NCBI GenBank assembly: GCA_009839485.1
Contig: VXPQ01000035.1
Span: 31,386-95,385, forward strand
DNA from: Bacteroidetes bacterium SB0662_bin_6
GTDB lineage: Bacteria; Bacteroidota; Rhodothermia; Rhodothermales; VXPQ01
Reading direction: 5' to 3'
DNA: 64,000 nucleotides
The translations under genes were made by a program, and so were the position numbers. Shown here one piece after another: positions 35,844-43,663 of the stretch (positions are counted from its first letter, which is position 1; each line of letters begins with the position of its first letter). The notes under the pieces are model-generated. The model ran no database searches. It was not told the DNA's origin and saw only the letters and a list, made by a program, of their open reading frames with translations.

Positions 35844-36673
35844 AGTGTAACTTGGTGAGGGGACGGACTTCGGGATACGCCTTCACTGAAAAGATCGCGT
35901 ATTTCCGGCTGCTTTTTTTGCTGAATAAGATATTTCCCGGATGCCAGCCTATCTCGTGCAAAGTCATAGTATTCTGGGACGATCTCAAACCCGACATAGT
36001 GGCGCTCCTTCATCTTGCTGACGATTGCAACCTGGCCGGAACCTAAGAAGGGATCCATTACAAGGTCTCCCTTCTTGCTGGAATAATCAAGTATCTTCTC
36101 AATGAGCGCCGCTGGTAGTTTGGTAGGAGTCTTGACTGCGCCGGTCCAGTATTCCCGATTGATCGTCCACACATCTTCCTTATCCTCGTAGTGTGCAGAT
36201 CCGCCGGACGGTGTTTTGGCATCCTTATCAAAGCGGCAATAAGGAGAAAATTGCCGCTTCTTGTCGTCTTTGCAGACAAACAGGCAATGATAGTGGGAAG
36301 TTACATATTTGCGCTTTGTTACAACACCAAACTGGTATTTCCAAATCAGGTGATTAACTGTAGTCAGTTTGCATTCGTCAATTGCGATAAGTATCTCCTT
36401 CAGATGATTCCACCCTGAGAATATGTACATGCTCCCGGAATCTTTCAGCAAGCGCGTTGCTTCTGAAAGCCAAGCTAGTGTGAAAGCTTGGTAATCGTTT
36501 TTGGCAACCTCGCTATATCCCTTAAGGACCCGACTTCCTTTACGGTTGTAATTGTGCCGTACCGCTTTGAAATCAATGGCAAACGGTGGGTCGGTTATGA
36601 CCAAATCAACACAGCCGTCTGGCATTTCAGCCATCAACTCAATGCAATCCCCCTGCTTTATGGTATCAATCAT
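35837..36673 (-). CDS. DNA methyltransferase (beta-class, N6-adenine or N4-cytosine)
   Basis: 278 residues. The catalytic motif IV DPPF lies at 28-31, and the SAM-binding motif I, DPFLGSGQVAIVSKMKERHYVGFEI, is near residue 215. Motif IV before motif I is the beta-class order. A target-recognition region of about 120 residues lies between (MYIFSGWNHLKEIL ... RKYVTSHYHCLFVCK). It protects host DNA from the adjacent endonuclease. The gene is preceded by the small basic protein copy B, whose stop is 2 bases upstream of the ATG. A phage-type enzyme is possible. Confidence 0.9.
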   Translation of the reverse strand: MIDTIKQGDCIELMAEMPDGCVDLVITDPPFAIDFKAVRHNYNRKGSRVLKGYSEVAKNDYQAFTLAWLSEATRLLKDSGSMYIFSGWNHLKEILIAIDECKLTTVNHLIWKYQFGVVTKRKYVTSHYHCLFVCKDDKKRQFSPYCRFDKDAKTPSGGSAHYEDKEDVWTINREYWTGAVKTPTKLPAALIEKILDYSSKKGDLVMDPFLGSGQVAIVSKMKERHYVGFEIVPEYYDFARDRLASGKYLIQQKKQPEIRDLFSEGVSRSPSPHQVTLC

Positions 36674-36675
36674 GC

Positions 36676-36865
36676 CTAACCCTCAAAGTCTTGCATATTT
36701 CCTTTGTAATCCCGCATAAACTTCCACTCATGCGACTTTTTCGGTGGAGCGGACAGGATCGCTTTCGCCACTTCCTCCGTCGTAGCGTTGATAGGTTCCG
36801 GCTTGGGGTGGGTACCCGACCGGACGGCCTCGCCTTCGCTTCGATGCGGACTTATCTTTGCTCAC
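36676..36865 (-). pseudogene. Frameshifted small basic protein, copy B, upstream of the methyltransferase
   Basis: From a GTG at 36865: VSKDKSASKRRRGRPVG in one frame, then after a +1 shift near a CGGGTAC (about 36810-36816) THPKPEPINATTEEVAKAIL, SAPPKKSHEWKFMRDYKG and NMQDFEG to a TAG at 36676. The stop is 2 bases from the methyltransferase ATG, so the gene was, or is, translationally linked with it. See copy A at 34986. Confidence 0.45.
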
Positions 36866-37020
36866 GTCGGATTCTGCTTTGAGTACGCCTGTAATATACG
36901 GTTTCAGGCGATCCCCGTTCGGAAATAAATCCGTCTTTCAGCCCGAGAATGAGATTGGCGTCCACCACCGAAGAAATACGGTGACTGACAATGACAAACC
37001 GTGCAGGAGCCGTTCAAGGT
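36852..37020 (-). pseudogene. C-terminal fragment of an ABC transporter ATPase
   Basis: The minus strand reads ARFVIVSHRISSVVDANLIL then GLKDGFISERGSPETVYYRR up to a TAA at 36852. VIVSHRISSVVDANLILGLKDG is the switch-His region of exporter-type ABC ATPases (split here). Upstream the frame is closed by a stop at about 37023 and nothing else of the gene is seen, so only the last 50 residues remain. Confidence 0.45.
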
Positions 37021-37222
37021 TGGGCTGCTGGGTCACATGAACAAGCTGGGGGGCATCACATTTTGCCAGATCGAAGAAAAACACGAGGACATCCTGCGAT
37101 CGCAATGGATTCCAATGGACCGGGAGCTTTGGCGGATCGAGAATCATCGGAAGTTTCTTGGGGCCAGGAGAGCCCTGCTTGCGGAAGAGACGAATAAAAG
37201 GGGAATTATAGATGATTCTTGA
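37001..37222 (+). other. Protein-like remnant of unknown family
   Basis: Opposite the ABC fragment, the plus strand reads KVGLLGHMNKLGGITFCQIE then EKHEDILRSQWIPMDRELWR and a helical FLGARRALLAEETNKR. The pattern recalls C-terminal parts of DUF262/GmrSD-like proteins but is not diagnostic. There is no ribosome-binding site and no upstream partner; it may be a shadow. Confidence 0.25.
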
Positions 37223-37481
37223 CAGATTTGCGCAGAAAGCCCGACCGCTCGTACTTTTAGAATTGGATCAGGCGATAGCAGAGATTGGGAATTTAGAAAC
37301 GGCGCCTATCCGTTTCCTCCCCCACCATCGCCATGTACCTCCCTGTCCCGCAGGTCAGTAAGGGGCATCGGCGGCCTTGATTATTGTGCATCATATCAAG
37401 GAAGGATTTGGTTTTGGAAGCCAATCCTTTTTCCGCCGGTGCTCCCTTCGCGTTCTATAAGGGGGACGGCGGAGGCAAGAC

Positions 37482-37519
37482 AACGCCTGGTGTCACTGCG
37501 ATGCCGGGCGTTTTAATTT
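37482..37519 (+). terminator. Intrinsic terminator
   Basis: AACGCCTGG (37482-37490) pairs with CCGGGCGTT (37504-37512), nine pairs with one G-U, followed by TTAATTT. No intact upstream plus-strand gene is visible, so it probably belonged to a lost gene. Confidence 0.6.
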
Positions 37520-37560
37520 GACCTTTCTCTGGTAAGACCGTTATTGTGAAAGGTTGTTTA

Positions 37561-37593
37561 TGTGGATAAACCTGTATGGGTGATTGTGGATAA
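37561..37593. other. Two perfect DnaA boxes (possible replication-origin or mobile-element origin)
   Basis: TGTGGATAA occurs at 37561-37569 and again at 37585-37593, the exact complement of the consensus TTATCCACA, in direct orientation with starts 24 bases apart. A degenerate TGTGAAACC is close behind and an AT-rich run follows. No dnaA, parAB or rep gene is in the window. Confidence 0.4.
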
Positions 37594-37710
37594 CTCGTGT
37601 GAAACCGGTGAGTAACTGGGGAGAAATAGTGGAGAAATTTCATGTATGCCGATATTGCAGGGAAGATAAGAATACGCTATATTTTCAGTAAATATCGTCA
37701 AAAAAGGATG

Positions 37711-37738
37711 AAGCCCGGTTGCGCGAACAACCGGGCTT
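37711..37738 (-). terminator. Perfect 11-bp hairpin with T-run on the minus strand
   Basis: AAGCCCGGTTG (37711-37721) and CAACCGGGCTT (37728-37738) are exact complements around a 6-base loop. On the minus strand the stem is followed by CATCCTTTTTT, a terminator arrangement for leftward transcription. It may insulate the CBASS operon. Confidence 0.6.
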
Positions 37739-37792
37739 CTGGTCCAGACCAACGTTAACCAAACCTTGACAGAGGCAAAAGAGGTAACGCGC

Positions 37793-38074
37793 ATGAAAGT
37801 TACGCAAATCCTCTCAATACTTTCAAGCCCCGGCTTTCGTAGAAAATTACCCCCCTTGGGATCGAGAGCAGGGCCGAACATAACGAACACCCTCTCTCTT
37901 CGATCTGGCCGTATAGAATGGGAAGAAAGTCGTGCCGGGCCAGGCGTTGTGATAATACGAAGGTATTACTGGATTGACGGGGAATGGGTATCGGCTGATC
38001 GGTCGAATGATCGTTGTCACGCGATCAAACCGCCTAACGAAGTGCCGGTGTCCATAGTGAAGAGCCTGATCTGA
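37793..38074 (+). CDS. Small hypothetical protein leading the CBASS operon
   Basis: 93 residues from ATG 37793, preceded by AAGAGGT, a good ribosome-binding site. The stop is one base before the ATG of the patatin gene, which points to a single transcript. The sequence is basic at the N-terminus (MKVTQILSILSSPGFRRKLPP), has a Gly/Ser-rich middle and a strand-rich GVVIIRRYYWIDGEWVSAD. No family was recognised. It may be a leader ORF, a regulator or a spurious ORF; tight spacing makes it worth keeping. Confidence 0.5.
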   Translation: MKVTQILSILSSPGFRRKLPPLGSRAGPNITNTLSLRSGRIEWEESRAGPGVVIIRRYYWIDGEWVSADRSNDRCHAIKPPNEVPVSIVKSLI

Positions 38075-38075
38075 T

Positions 38076-39113
38076 ATGACAAACGCAGGACTACAACAGC
38101 CCCAACGCCGCATCCTGTCCATTGATGGGGGTGGAATCCTTGGAACGTTTCCTGCTGCTTTCCTGGCGGGGCTCGAACAAAACTTGCCCAAGCCGATCGG
38201 CAGCTACTTCGATCTGATCGCTGGTACCTCCACCGGTGGAATCATTGCCTTGGGGCTCGCGATGGGGCTGCCTGCGAGCGAACTGCTCGCTCTCTACGAG
38301 AAGCGTGGCCCGGAGATCTTCGGCCAGGGCCGTGGACCGTTCGTAGACTATCTCCTCCGCAAAGTGCGGCTCGGACGGCAGTTGGTTTTGCATAAGTACG
38401 ATCCCGGACCGCTCCAAGCCGTGCTGGAAGAGGTCCTCGGCGAGCGGCGCATCGGTGATGCGAATACGCGGCTACTTGTTCCGGCTTGGAACCCCGTCGC
38501 ACGCTCCGTCTACATCTACAAGACCGCCCATCACCCGCGACTTCGCAACGACTACAAGTGCCTGGCGGTTGACGCGGCGATGGCCACCGCTGCTGCACCA
38601 ACCTACTTCCGTCAACATGTGACGCAGTATGCGGTGGGCCTGACCGATGGCGGTACTTGGGCGAATAACCCCACGGCGCTTGCCGTCGTCGAGGCGATTA
38701 CCATACTGGGCTGGCCGCGCGACACCCTCCACGTCCTGAGCATAGGCTGTCTTGATGAGACCTACACCATTCGCAAGTGGGCGGGAGTCGGGACGCTTGG
38801 TTCGAAGGTCATCAAGCTTTTCATGGACGGTCAGTCCCATGGCGCGATGGGAGTCGCCAAGTTGCTTACCGGTCATGAGCACGAGCGGAGTGCGATCCAT
38901 CGGATCAACCATCCTGTTCCGTTGAACGCCTTCAAGATGGATGACACGCGGGTCATCCAAGATCTCAAGGGGCTGGGCCACTCCTTAGCGCGTGATCGCC
39001 AACCAGTCCTCGAATCCGTTTTCTTTACCGCTCCAGCGGAGAAGTTCTCCCCGATTTACAAGCTGGAGCAGTCCGTTGCCAAAACAGAAGAGGTTCCGAC
39101 CCATGATCATTGA
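38076..39113 (+). CDS. CBASS effector: patatin-like phospholipase (CapV-type)
   Basis: Membrane-degrading abortive-infection effector. 345 residues. The oxyanion segment is SIDGGGILGTFPAAFL at 15-30, the nucleophile elbow GTSTGG at 50-55 (Ser52), and the catalytic Asp is in LTDGGTWANNP (Asp191), so the Ser-Asp dyad is intact. In known CBASS systems a cyclic nucleotide from the CD-NTase switches such a phospholipase on and the inner membrane is destroyed. The CD-NTase gene overlaps its 3' end by 11 bases, which supports the assignment. Confidence 0.9.
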   Translation: MTNAGLQQPQRRILSIDGGGILGTFPAAFLAGLEQNLPKPIGSYFDLIAGTSTGGIIALGLAMGLPASELLALYEKRGPEIFGQGRGPFVDYLLRKVRLGRQLVLHKYDPGPLQAVLEEVLGERRIGDANTRLLVPAWNPVARSVYIYKTAHHPRLRNDYKCLAVDAAMATAAAPTYFRQHVTQYAVGLTDGGTWANNPTALAVVEAITILGWPRDTLHVLSIGCLDETYTIRKWAGVGTLGSKVIKLFMDGQSHGAMGVAKLLTGHEHERSAIHRINHPVPLNAFKMDDTRVIQDLKGLGHSLARDRQPVLESVFFTAPAEKFSPIYKLEQSVAKTEEVPTHDH

Positions 39114-40305
39114 ATTAGGCAAGTATCCAGAGTTTCTCGACCGAGTCGCCAGCGAGATCGACATACCGCCGATCAAGCATCAGAATGCAGTGGCCAGGTA
39201 CCAAGCGGTCGGTCACTGGCTTGAGGCCGGCGGCTATCCCGGAGCTTGGGGGCAACCCAGCATCTACCCACAAGGCTCCTTCCGCCTTGGAACAGTCGTC
39301 AGGCCGATTCGCCGTGGCATAGAGGCAGACTATGACATTGATCTAGTGTGCGAGATGCCGCTAATCAAGCATCGGACTACTCCGCATGAGGTCAAGCACA
39401 TGGTGGGTCGTAGGCTCATGCAACACCAGACTTACCGTCGACTTCTCGACGACGAAGGACGGCGCTGCTGGACTCTCGAATACGCTGAACAGGACGGCGT
39501 GGGATTCCATTTAGATGTTTTGCCAGCCGTACCGGACGGAAGCGGGCTTCAGGGAACCGCCCTTTCAATCACGCACAAAGAGGGCGCCAGTTATTCATGG
39601 TCAGCGAGTGATCCGAAGGGGTACGCAAACTGGTTTGACGGCAAAAACGCCGCCGCATTCGCGCGTGTCGTCGTCGAACAGAAGCAGATCATTCAACGCC
39701 AGGCTTCTCTCGTCTTTGAGAGCGTCGACGATGTTCCCGACCAACTGGTTCGTACGCCACTGCAACGTTCGATCCAGCTCATGAAGCGGCACCGGGATAT
39801 TCATTGTAATCGTCCCGAGATGATCGATTATGCGCCGATCTCGATCATAATCACAACGCTCGCGGCGCACCTCTACGGAGGCGAGCTTGACACCCACGCT
39901 GCCTTGTTGGGGATCGTCGGCAGATTCCAAGGGCATGCGGCACTTGTCGAGGGCAGAGCAATCGATCCGACTCTTGAGACTATGGGGCTCATCCGGAGGC
40001 TTCCAGACGGCAAATGGTATATAGGCAACCCGGTCAATCCGGACGAAAACTTTGCCGACCGATGGCATGAGGACGATCAGGCACGTGCACGGGCTTTCTT
40101 CTCCTGGGTGGCCGCCTTGCAGAAGGATCTGCTGAATGTTCAGACCAGCACGAATCCACGCTTGCTTAAGGAGAGTCTGAGCGGAACGTTGGGAACGGCG
40201 GCAGTAACCAAACATTTTGATGTTCTCGTGCCATCGACCGGGGCCGTCGAGCCGCGTCCGCGAATTCACATCAACAGTCCCGCGAAACCTTGGCGATGCC
40301 GTTGA
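39103..40305 (+). CDS. CBASS cyclic oligonucleotide synthase (CD-NTase)
   Basis: Nucleotidyltransferase that makes a cyclic di- or trinucleotide alarm when phage is sensed. 400 residues from ATG 39103. The active site is GSFRLGT (Gly58-Ser59), the DxD pair in EADYDIDLV (Asp78, Asp80) and the third Asp in FHLDVLPAVP (Asp138), the full metal-binding set. The C-terminal helical domain is of the OAS-like fold. The product and clade cannot be named by eye. Overlaps patatin; stop is 1 base before the E2 gene. Confidence 0.92.
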   Translation: MIIELGKYPEFLDRVASEIDIPPIKHQNAVARYQAVGHWLEAGGYPGAWGQPSIYPQGSFRLGTVVRPIRRGIEADYDIDLVCEMPLIKHRTTPHEVKHMVGRRLMQHQTYRRLLDDEGRRCWTLEYAEQDGVGFHLDVLPAVPDGSGLQGTALSITHKEGASYSWSASDPKGYANWFDGKNAAAFARVVVEQKQIIQRQASLVFESVDDVPDQLVRTPLQRSIQLMKRHRDIHCNRPEMIDYAPISIIITTLAAHLYGGELDTHAALLGIVGRFQGHAALVEGRAIDPTLETMGLIRRLPDGKWYIGNPVNPDENFADRWHEDDQARARAFFSWVAALQKDLLNVQTSTNPRLLKESLSGTLGTAAVTKHFDVLVPSTGAVEPRPRIHINSPAKPWRCR

Positions 40306-40306
40306 T

Positions 40307-41041
40307 ATGACAGAGGATTTGCAGAAGCAAATCGCCGAGCTAAACGATGTCCATAAAGAACTGACGCACATCGTCGAGTACGATGCTGAAACGCTGCTAT
40401 CTGGCGCGGTGGGTTTCGAAGCGTCCGCCGATGATGGACTGGAAACCATCACCGATTCGTTCGACATCGAACTGACCATCCCGCACATATTCCCCGACCG
40501 ATTGCCGCGGGCGAAGGAGGTCGGTGGCCGGATCGGAACCGATTACGAACATCTCAACCCGGATGGCACGCTGTGCCTCGGTGTACCGATTGAGCAGCGA
40601 TGCGTGTTTTTTGAGCAGCCGACTCTCCTCGGGTTCGTCAATAAGCTGCTAATCCCCTATCTATATGGGTACTGCTTCTGGAGCAAGCATGGCCATCATC
40701 CGTTCGGTGAAGCCGCGCACGGGTACGAGGGCATCTTGCGCCACTATATCGATACGCTCGGCCTACAGGATTCTCTCGCCGCACTGGCCGTCATCTGTTT
40801 CCTCTTCGAGCATGGCTATCGTGGTCACCACCCCTGTCCCTGTGGGAGTGGTCAAATAGTTCGGGTGTGCCACGGCCCGGCGTTGCGCACTCTTCACGAC
40901 CACCATACGCGTGAGACCGTGCGTGCCGATTTCTTAGCAATCTCTAGTATCTGTTGTGCCGAGTTCAAAAAAGGGCAACTCTCTTTTCCGCGTCCACTGC
41001 ACAATCAACTGATCCGGCTACTGAAAAAGTTCAAGGCCTAA
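40307..41041 (+). CDS. CBASS-associated stand-alone E2-like protein with SEC-C-like Zn motif
   Basis: 244 residues. The N-terminal half is a ubiquitin-conjugating-enzyme-like fold: EHLNPDGTLCLG gives the E2 H-x-N ... C-L pattern with Cys90 as candidate catalytic residue. The C-terminal half carries HPCPCGSGQIVRVCHG (Cys177, Cys179, Cys188, His189), a SEC-C-type Zn motif. Canonical type II CBASS has a fused E1-E2 (Cap2) and a JAB peptidase (Cap3); here neither an E1 domain nor a JAB gene is present, so this is an E2-only CBASS. Its likely role is to prime or anchor the CD-NTase by a Cys-linked intermediate. Confidence 0.85.
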   Translation: MTEDLQKQIAELNDVHKELTHIVEYDAETLLSGAVGFEASADDGLETITDSFDIELTIPHIFPDRLPRAKEVGGRIGTDYEHLNPDGTLCLGVPIEQRCVFFEQPTLLGFVNKLLIPYLYGYCFWSKHGHHPFGEAAHGYEGILRHYIDTLGLQDSLAALAVICFLFEHGYRGHHPCPCGSGQIVRVCHGPALRTLHDHHTRETVRADFLAISSICCAEFKKGQLSFPRPLHNQLIRLLKKFKA

Positions 41042-41208
41042 CGGTACAGCGCTTCCTTGACATTCTGAAGGATACGTCATGACCCTTACGGTCTAACAAA
41101 ACGCAACCCGCACCCCCCCGTACATACGATACACCCCCATTACTGTTCCGACGAAAAGCCGCCGGAAACCGGTCTGCCGTACCCGTTACCACTTCCCGGC
41201 AGCCCGGC

Positions 41209-41238
41209 AAGACGATCCCTTATCCGGGGTCGTCTTTT
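41209..41238 (+). terminator. Intrinsic terminator of the CBASS operon
   Basis: AAGACGATCCC (41209-41219) pairs with GGGGTCGTCTT (41226-41236), 11 pairs with one G-U, with a T-run (41235-41238). It lies 168 bases after the E2 stop. Confidence 0.7.
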
Positions 41239-41251
41239 GGTATGATTTTTG

Positions 41252-41275
41252 GTAGGATCAGAGTATCCTATAAGC
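41252..41275. repeat. Dispersed intergenic element, right half
   Basis: TAGGATCAGAGTATCCTATAAG matches the right end of the element seen in the first 30 kb. It marks the return to core-like sequence before the ABC exporter genes. Confidence 0.45.
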
Positions 41276-41309
41276 CTTCCGGCGCAGAACCTGGGTCAGA
41301 GAAAACGTT

Positions 41310-42227
41310 ATGCAACCCATCATTGAAGTAGAAGGGATCCGCAAGACATACGGGGAAACCGTAGCGGTGGATGACGTGTCGTTTTCCGTAAGGCCGGGGG
41401 AGATCTTCGGGATCATCGGACCGAACGGCGCCGGCAAGACGACGACGGTCGAGAGCGTCATCGGTCTGCGCAAGCCGGATCAGGGCCGGATATCGGTGCT
41501 GGGGTTGGACCCCGTCAGGGAGCGGGCCGCGCTGGCAGAGCGTATCGGCGTACAACTGCAGGCCGCAGCCCTCGCCGAACGCATGAAAGTGTGGGAGGCG
41601 CTGGACCTGTTTTCCTCCTTGTACACGCATACCGTACCCTATGAGCCGCTCCTGGAACAATGGGGGCTGGACGACAAGCGCAATGCGGCCTTCGGAAACC
41701 TTTCCGGCGGTCAGAAGCAACGACTGTTTATCGCCCTGGCGCTGGTCAACGATCCGGAAGTCGTATTTCTGGATGAATTGACCAGCGGATTGGATCCGCA
41801 AGCCCGCAGGGCCACATGGGAACTGGTCCGGACGATCCGGGCACAGGGCAAAACAGTGGTGCTCGTTACCCACTTCATGGATGAAGCCGAGCACCTGTGC
41901 GACCGCATCGCAATCGTTGATCGGGGCAAAATCATTGCGCTGGACACGCCGGCCGGGTTGGTGAAAGCATTGGATCAGGAACGGCGTATCGTGTTCGATG
42001 TGGAGCCTGAATGCGACTTGTCGCCTTTGCAGTCTCTCCCGCAGGTAAGGGAAGTGATGCGCACCGGCCGCCAGGCGATCGTTTCCGGCGACACGGACGG
42101 GCTGCTTGCCGCAGTGGTGGCCCGGCTGGAAGAAGAGGGTATTCCGTTCCGGAACCTGCGCACGGAACAGGCCGATCTGGAGGATGTCTTCCTGCGGCTT
42201 ACCGGGCGGGCGATTCGGGATTCATGA
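41310..42227 (+). CDS. ABC-2 type transporter ATP-binding protein
   Basis: 305-residue ATPase that powers the permease encoded downstream. Walker A GPNGAGKTTT near residue 38, signature LSGGQKQRLFIALAL, Walker B VFLDELTSGLDPQARR (LDELTSGLD, with Leu where DEP is usual: DELTSG), switch His in VTHFMDEAE. The C-terminal 90 residues contain the typical regulatory extension ending DLEDVFLRLTGRAI. Substrates of this family are drugs, antibiotics or polysaccharides; none can be chosen. Confidence 0.9.
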   Translation: MQPIIEVEGIRKTYGETVAVDDVSFSVRPGEIFGIIGPNGAGKTTTVESVIGLRKPDQGRISVLGLDPVRERAALAERIGVQLQAAALAERMKVWEALDLFSSLYTHTVPYEPLLEQWGLDDKRNAAFGNLSGGQKQRLFIALALVNDPEVVFLDELTSGLDPQARRATWELVRTIRAQGKTVVLVTHFMDEAEHLCDRIAIVDRGKIIALDTPAGLVKALDQERRIVFDVEPECDLSPLQSLPQVREVMRTGRQAIVSGDTDGLLAAVVARLEEEGIPFRNLRTEQADLEDVFLRLTGRAIRDS

Positions 42228-42339
42228 TGACCGCGCGCCGCATAGCACAGCAAACGGGAGAACGATCGCCGGGACGTGAATGCCCGATTCGCTTATCGCA
42301 GATCGGTAACCGTTTTCGCGTCCGTAACGGGAACGCCGC

Positions 42340-43137
42340 ATGACGACAACCATGCCACAGATTCGATCCGCAACAGGAGGCGCTTTTGCTCCTTTCCTGC
42401 GCTCCTGGGGCAAACTCACGGTCGTAAAGGGGAAGCTTTTCCTGCGCGAGCCGATCGCGCTGTTCTTCAATCTGTGCTTTCCGGTGCTGTTGCTGCTGCT
42501 CTTCGGCGTTATATGGGGGAACGAACCGGATGGCTTTTTGAGCCAGGATTTCGGCTATATCGACATGGCGACGCCGGCGTTGGTCGGGCTGATTATCGCC
42601 ACGGTCGCGTTCATGACGATACCTGTGGCCACGGCGGGCGACAGAGAGCAGAAGCTCCTGCGGCGCTATCAGGTCACGCCCATGCGTCCGATCGTCTATT
42701 TCGCCGCGGACGTGAGCGTGTACTTCGGTGTGGCGCTGGTGGGCACGGCTTTGTTGATCCTGACGGCGAAACTGGGCTTCGGGCTGCGCTTCGGCGGCAA
42801 CTGGGCTGGTGTGCTGGCCGGATTTACCCTGAGTCTTCTGGCGTTTGTCTCGCTTGGATACATCATCGCCAGTCTGGCGCCCAACAGTCGACTGGCCCAG
42901 ATAGTCGGAATGGTCGTATTCTTCCCGATGATGTTTCTTTCCGGCATGGCCATACCCCTGATGGCTATGCCGCCGGGTGTCCGGGAGTTTGCCAACTGGC
43001 TGCCCCTGACCCATGTGGTGCATCTGTTGCAGGGTGTATGGCTCGACGGCGCCTGGAACACCCTGTCCGGCCTGATTCTGCTGGGCGTGCTGGCCGTCGG
43101 CGCCGCCGTCTCCACGGCGACTTTTCGGTGGGAGTAG
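42340..43137 (+). CDS. ABC-2 type transporter permease
   Basis: 265 residues with six membrane helices (for example ALFFNLCFPVLLLLLFGVIW, then LVGLIIATVAFMTIPVA). LRRYQVTPMRPIVYFAAD is the family coupling motif, and MVVFFPMMFLSGMAIPLM the sixth-segment signature. It partners with the ATPase 112 bases upstream; that gap contains no other gene. Confidence 0.9.
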   Translation: MTTTMPQIRSATGGAFAPFLRSWGKLTVVKGKLFLREPIALFFNLCFPVLLLLLFGVIWGNEPDGFLSQDFGYIDMATPALVGLIIATVAFMTIPVATAGDREQKLLRRYQVTPMRPIVYFAADVSVYFGVALVGTALLILTAKLGFGLRFGGNWAGVLAGFTLSLLAFVSLGYIIASLAPNSRLAQIVGMVVFFPMMFLSGMAIPLMAMPPGVREFANWLPLTHVVHLLQGVWLDGAWNTLSGLILLGVLAVGAAVSTATFRWE

Positions 43138-43154
43138 GGGGGTGTCATTCCCAA

Positions 43155-43616
43155 CTACCCGGCTCCGCTTTCGCCCGGATGCCCGATATGCACGATATCC
43201 AGTTTGCCCCATTCCTGTTCGAGATATTCCGCGACGAGCCGGCGGTGGCAATAGTGGGGCCGATCTTCGCTGCATAGCAGGCATCCGTCTCGTATGACTT
43301 CCTCCGGGATCGTTTCCTCGATTTTCCGTTCCCGCATCAGTTCCATGAACAGGGCTTCGTACGTTTCCCAGTCGATTCGCTTTTTCCGGTAATCGCTCAA
43401 TATCCCCTGCGTGGGGGCCAACTGTGGAAGATGCACATATTCCATTCCGCAGAGTTCGCGGAGGAAATACGCAAGGTCGTCCCGCTTAGCGAAGCCGGAA
43501 AGCTGCGAGGAGTTGTTGAGCCGTACGTCGACGATCCGCCGGGCGCCCGACGCCCTGAGAAGATCGAAAAAACGCCGGGCGGATTTTTTGGTGAACCCTA
43601 TGGTGTATACCTTCAT
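43155..43616 (-). CDS. DUF488 family protein
   Basis: 153 residues from ATG 43616 (the frame extends to 43664 over the neighbouring stop). The start MKVYTIGFTKKSARRFFDLL, RIVDVRLNN and the C-terminal GCLLCSEDRPHYCHRRLVAEYL, with the Cys-His-Arg box, are the DUF488 signature. No biochemical function is established. Its place after DUF5131 and TcmP genes, all on one strand with short gaps (TcmP stop 47 bases upstream), suggests membership of the same operon. Confidence 0.88.
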   Translation of the reverse strand: MKVYTIGFTKKSARRFFDLLRASGARRIVDVRLNNSSQLSGFAKRDDLAYFLRELCGMEYVHLPQLAPTQGILSDYRKKRIDWETYEALFMELMRERKIEETIPEEVIRDGCLLCSEDRPHYCHRRLVAEYLEQEWGKLDIVHIGHPGESGAG

Positions 43617-43663
43617 GCTTTTTGGCCCGTGACCTGTGCGTTGTTCTATGCACTCAGGCCGCA

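Larger units (their letters stand above)
37223..37792. other. Non-coding gap before the CBASS operon
   Basis: About 570 bases without a supported gene. It holds the terminator at 37482-37519, two DnaA boxes at 37561-37593, an AT-rich stretch around 37670-37705, and a perfect hairpin at 37711-37738. Confidence 0.5.
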
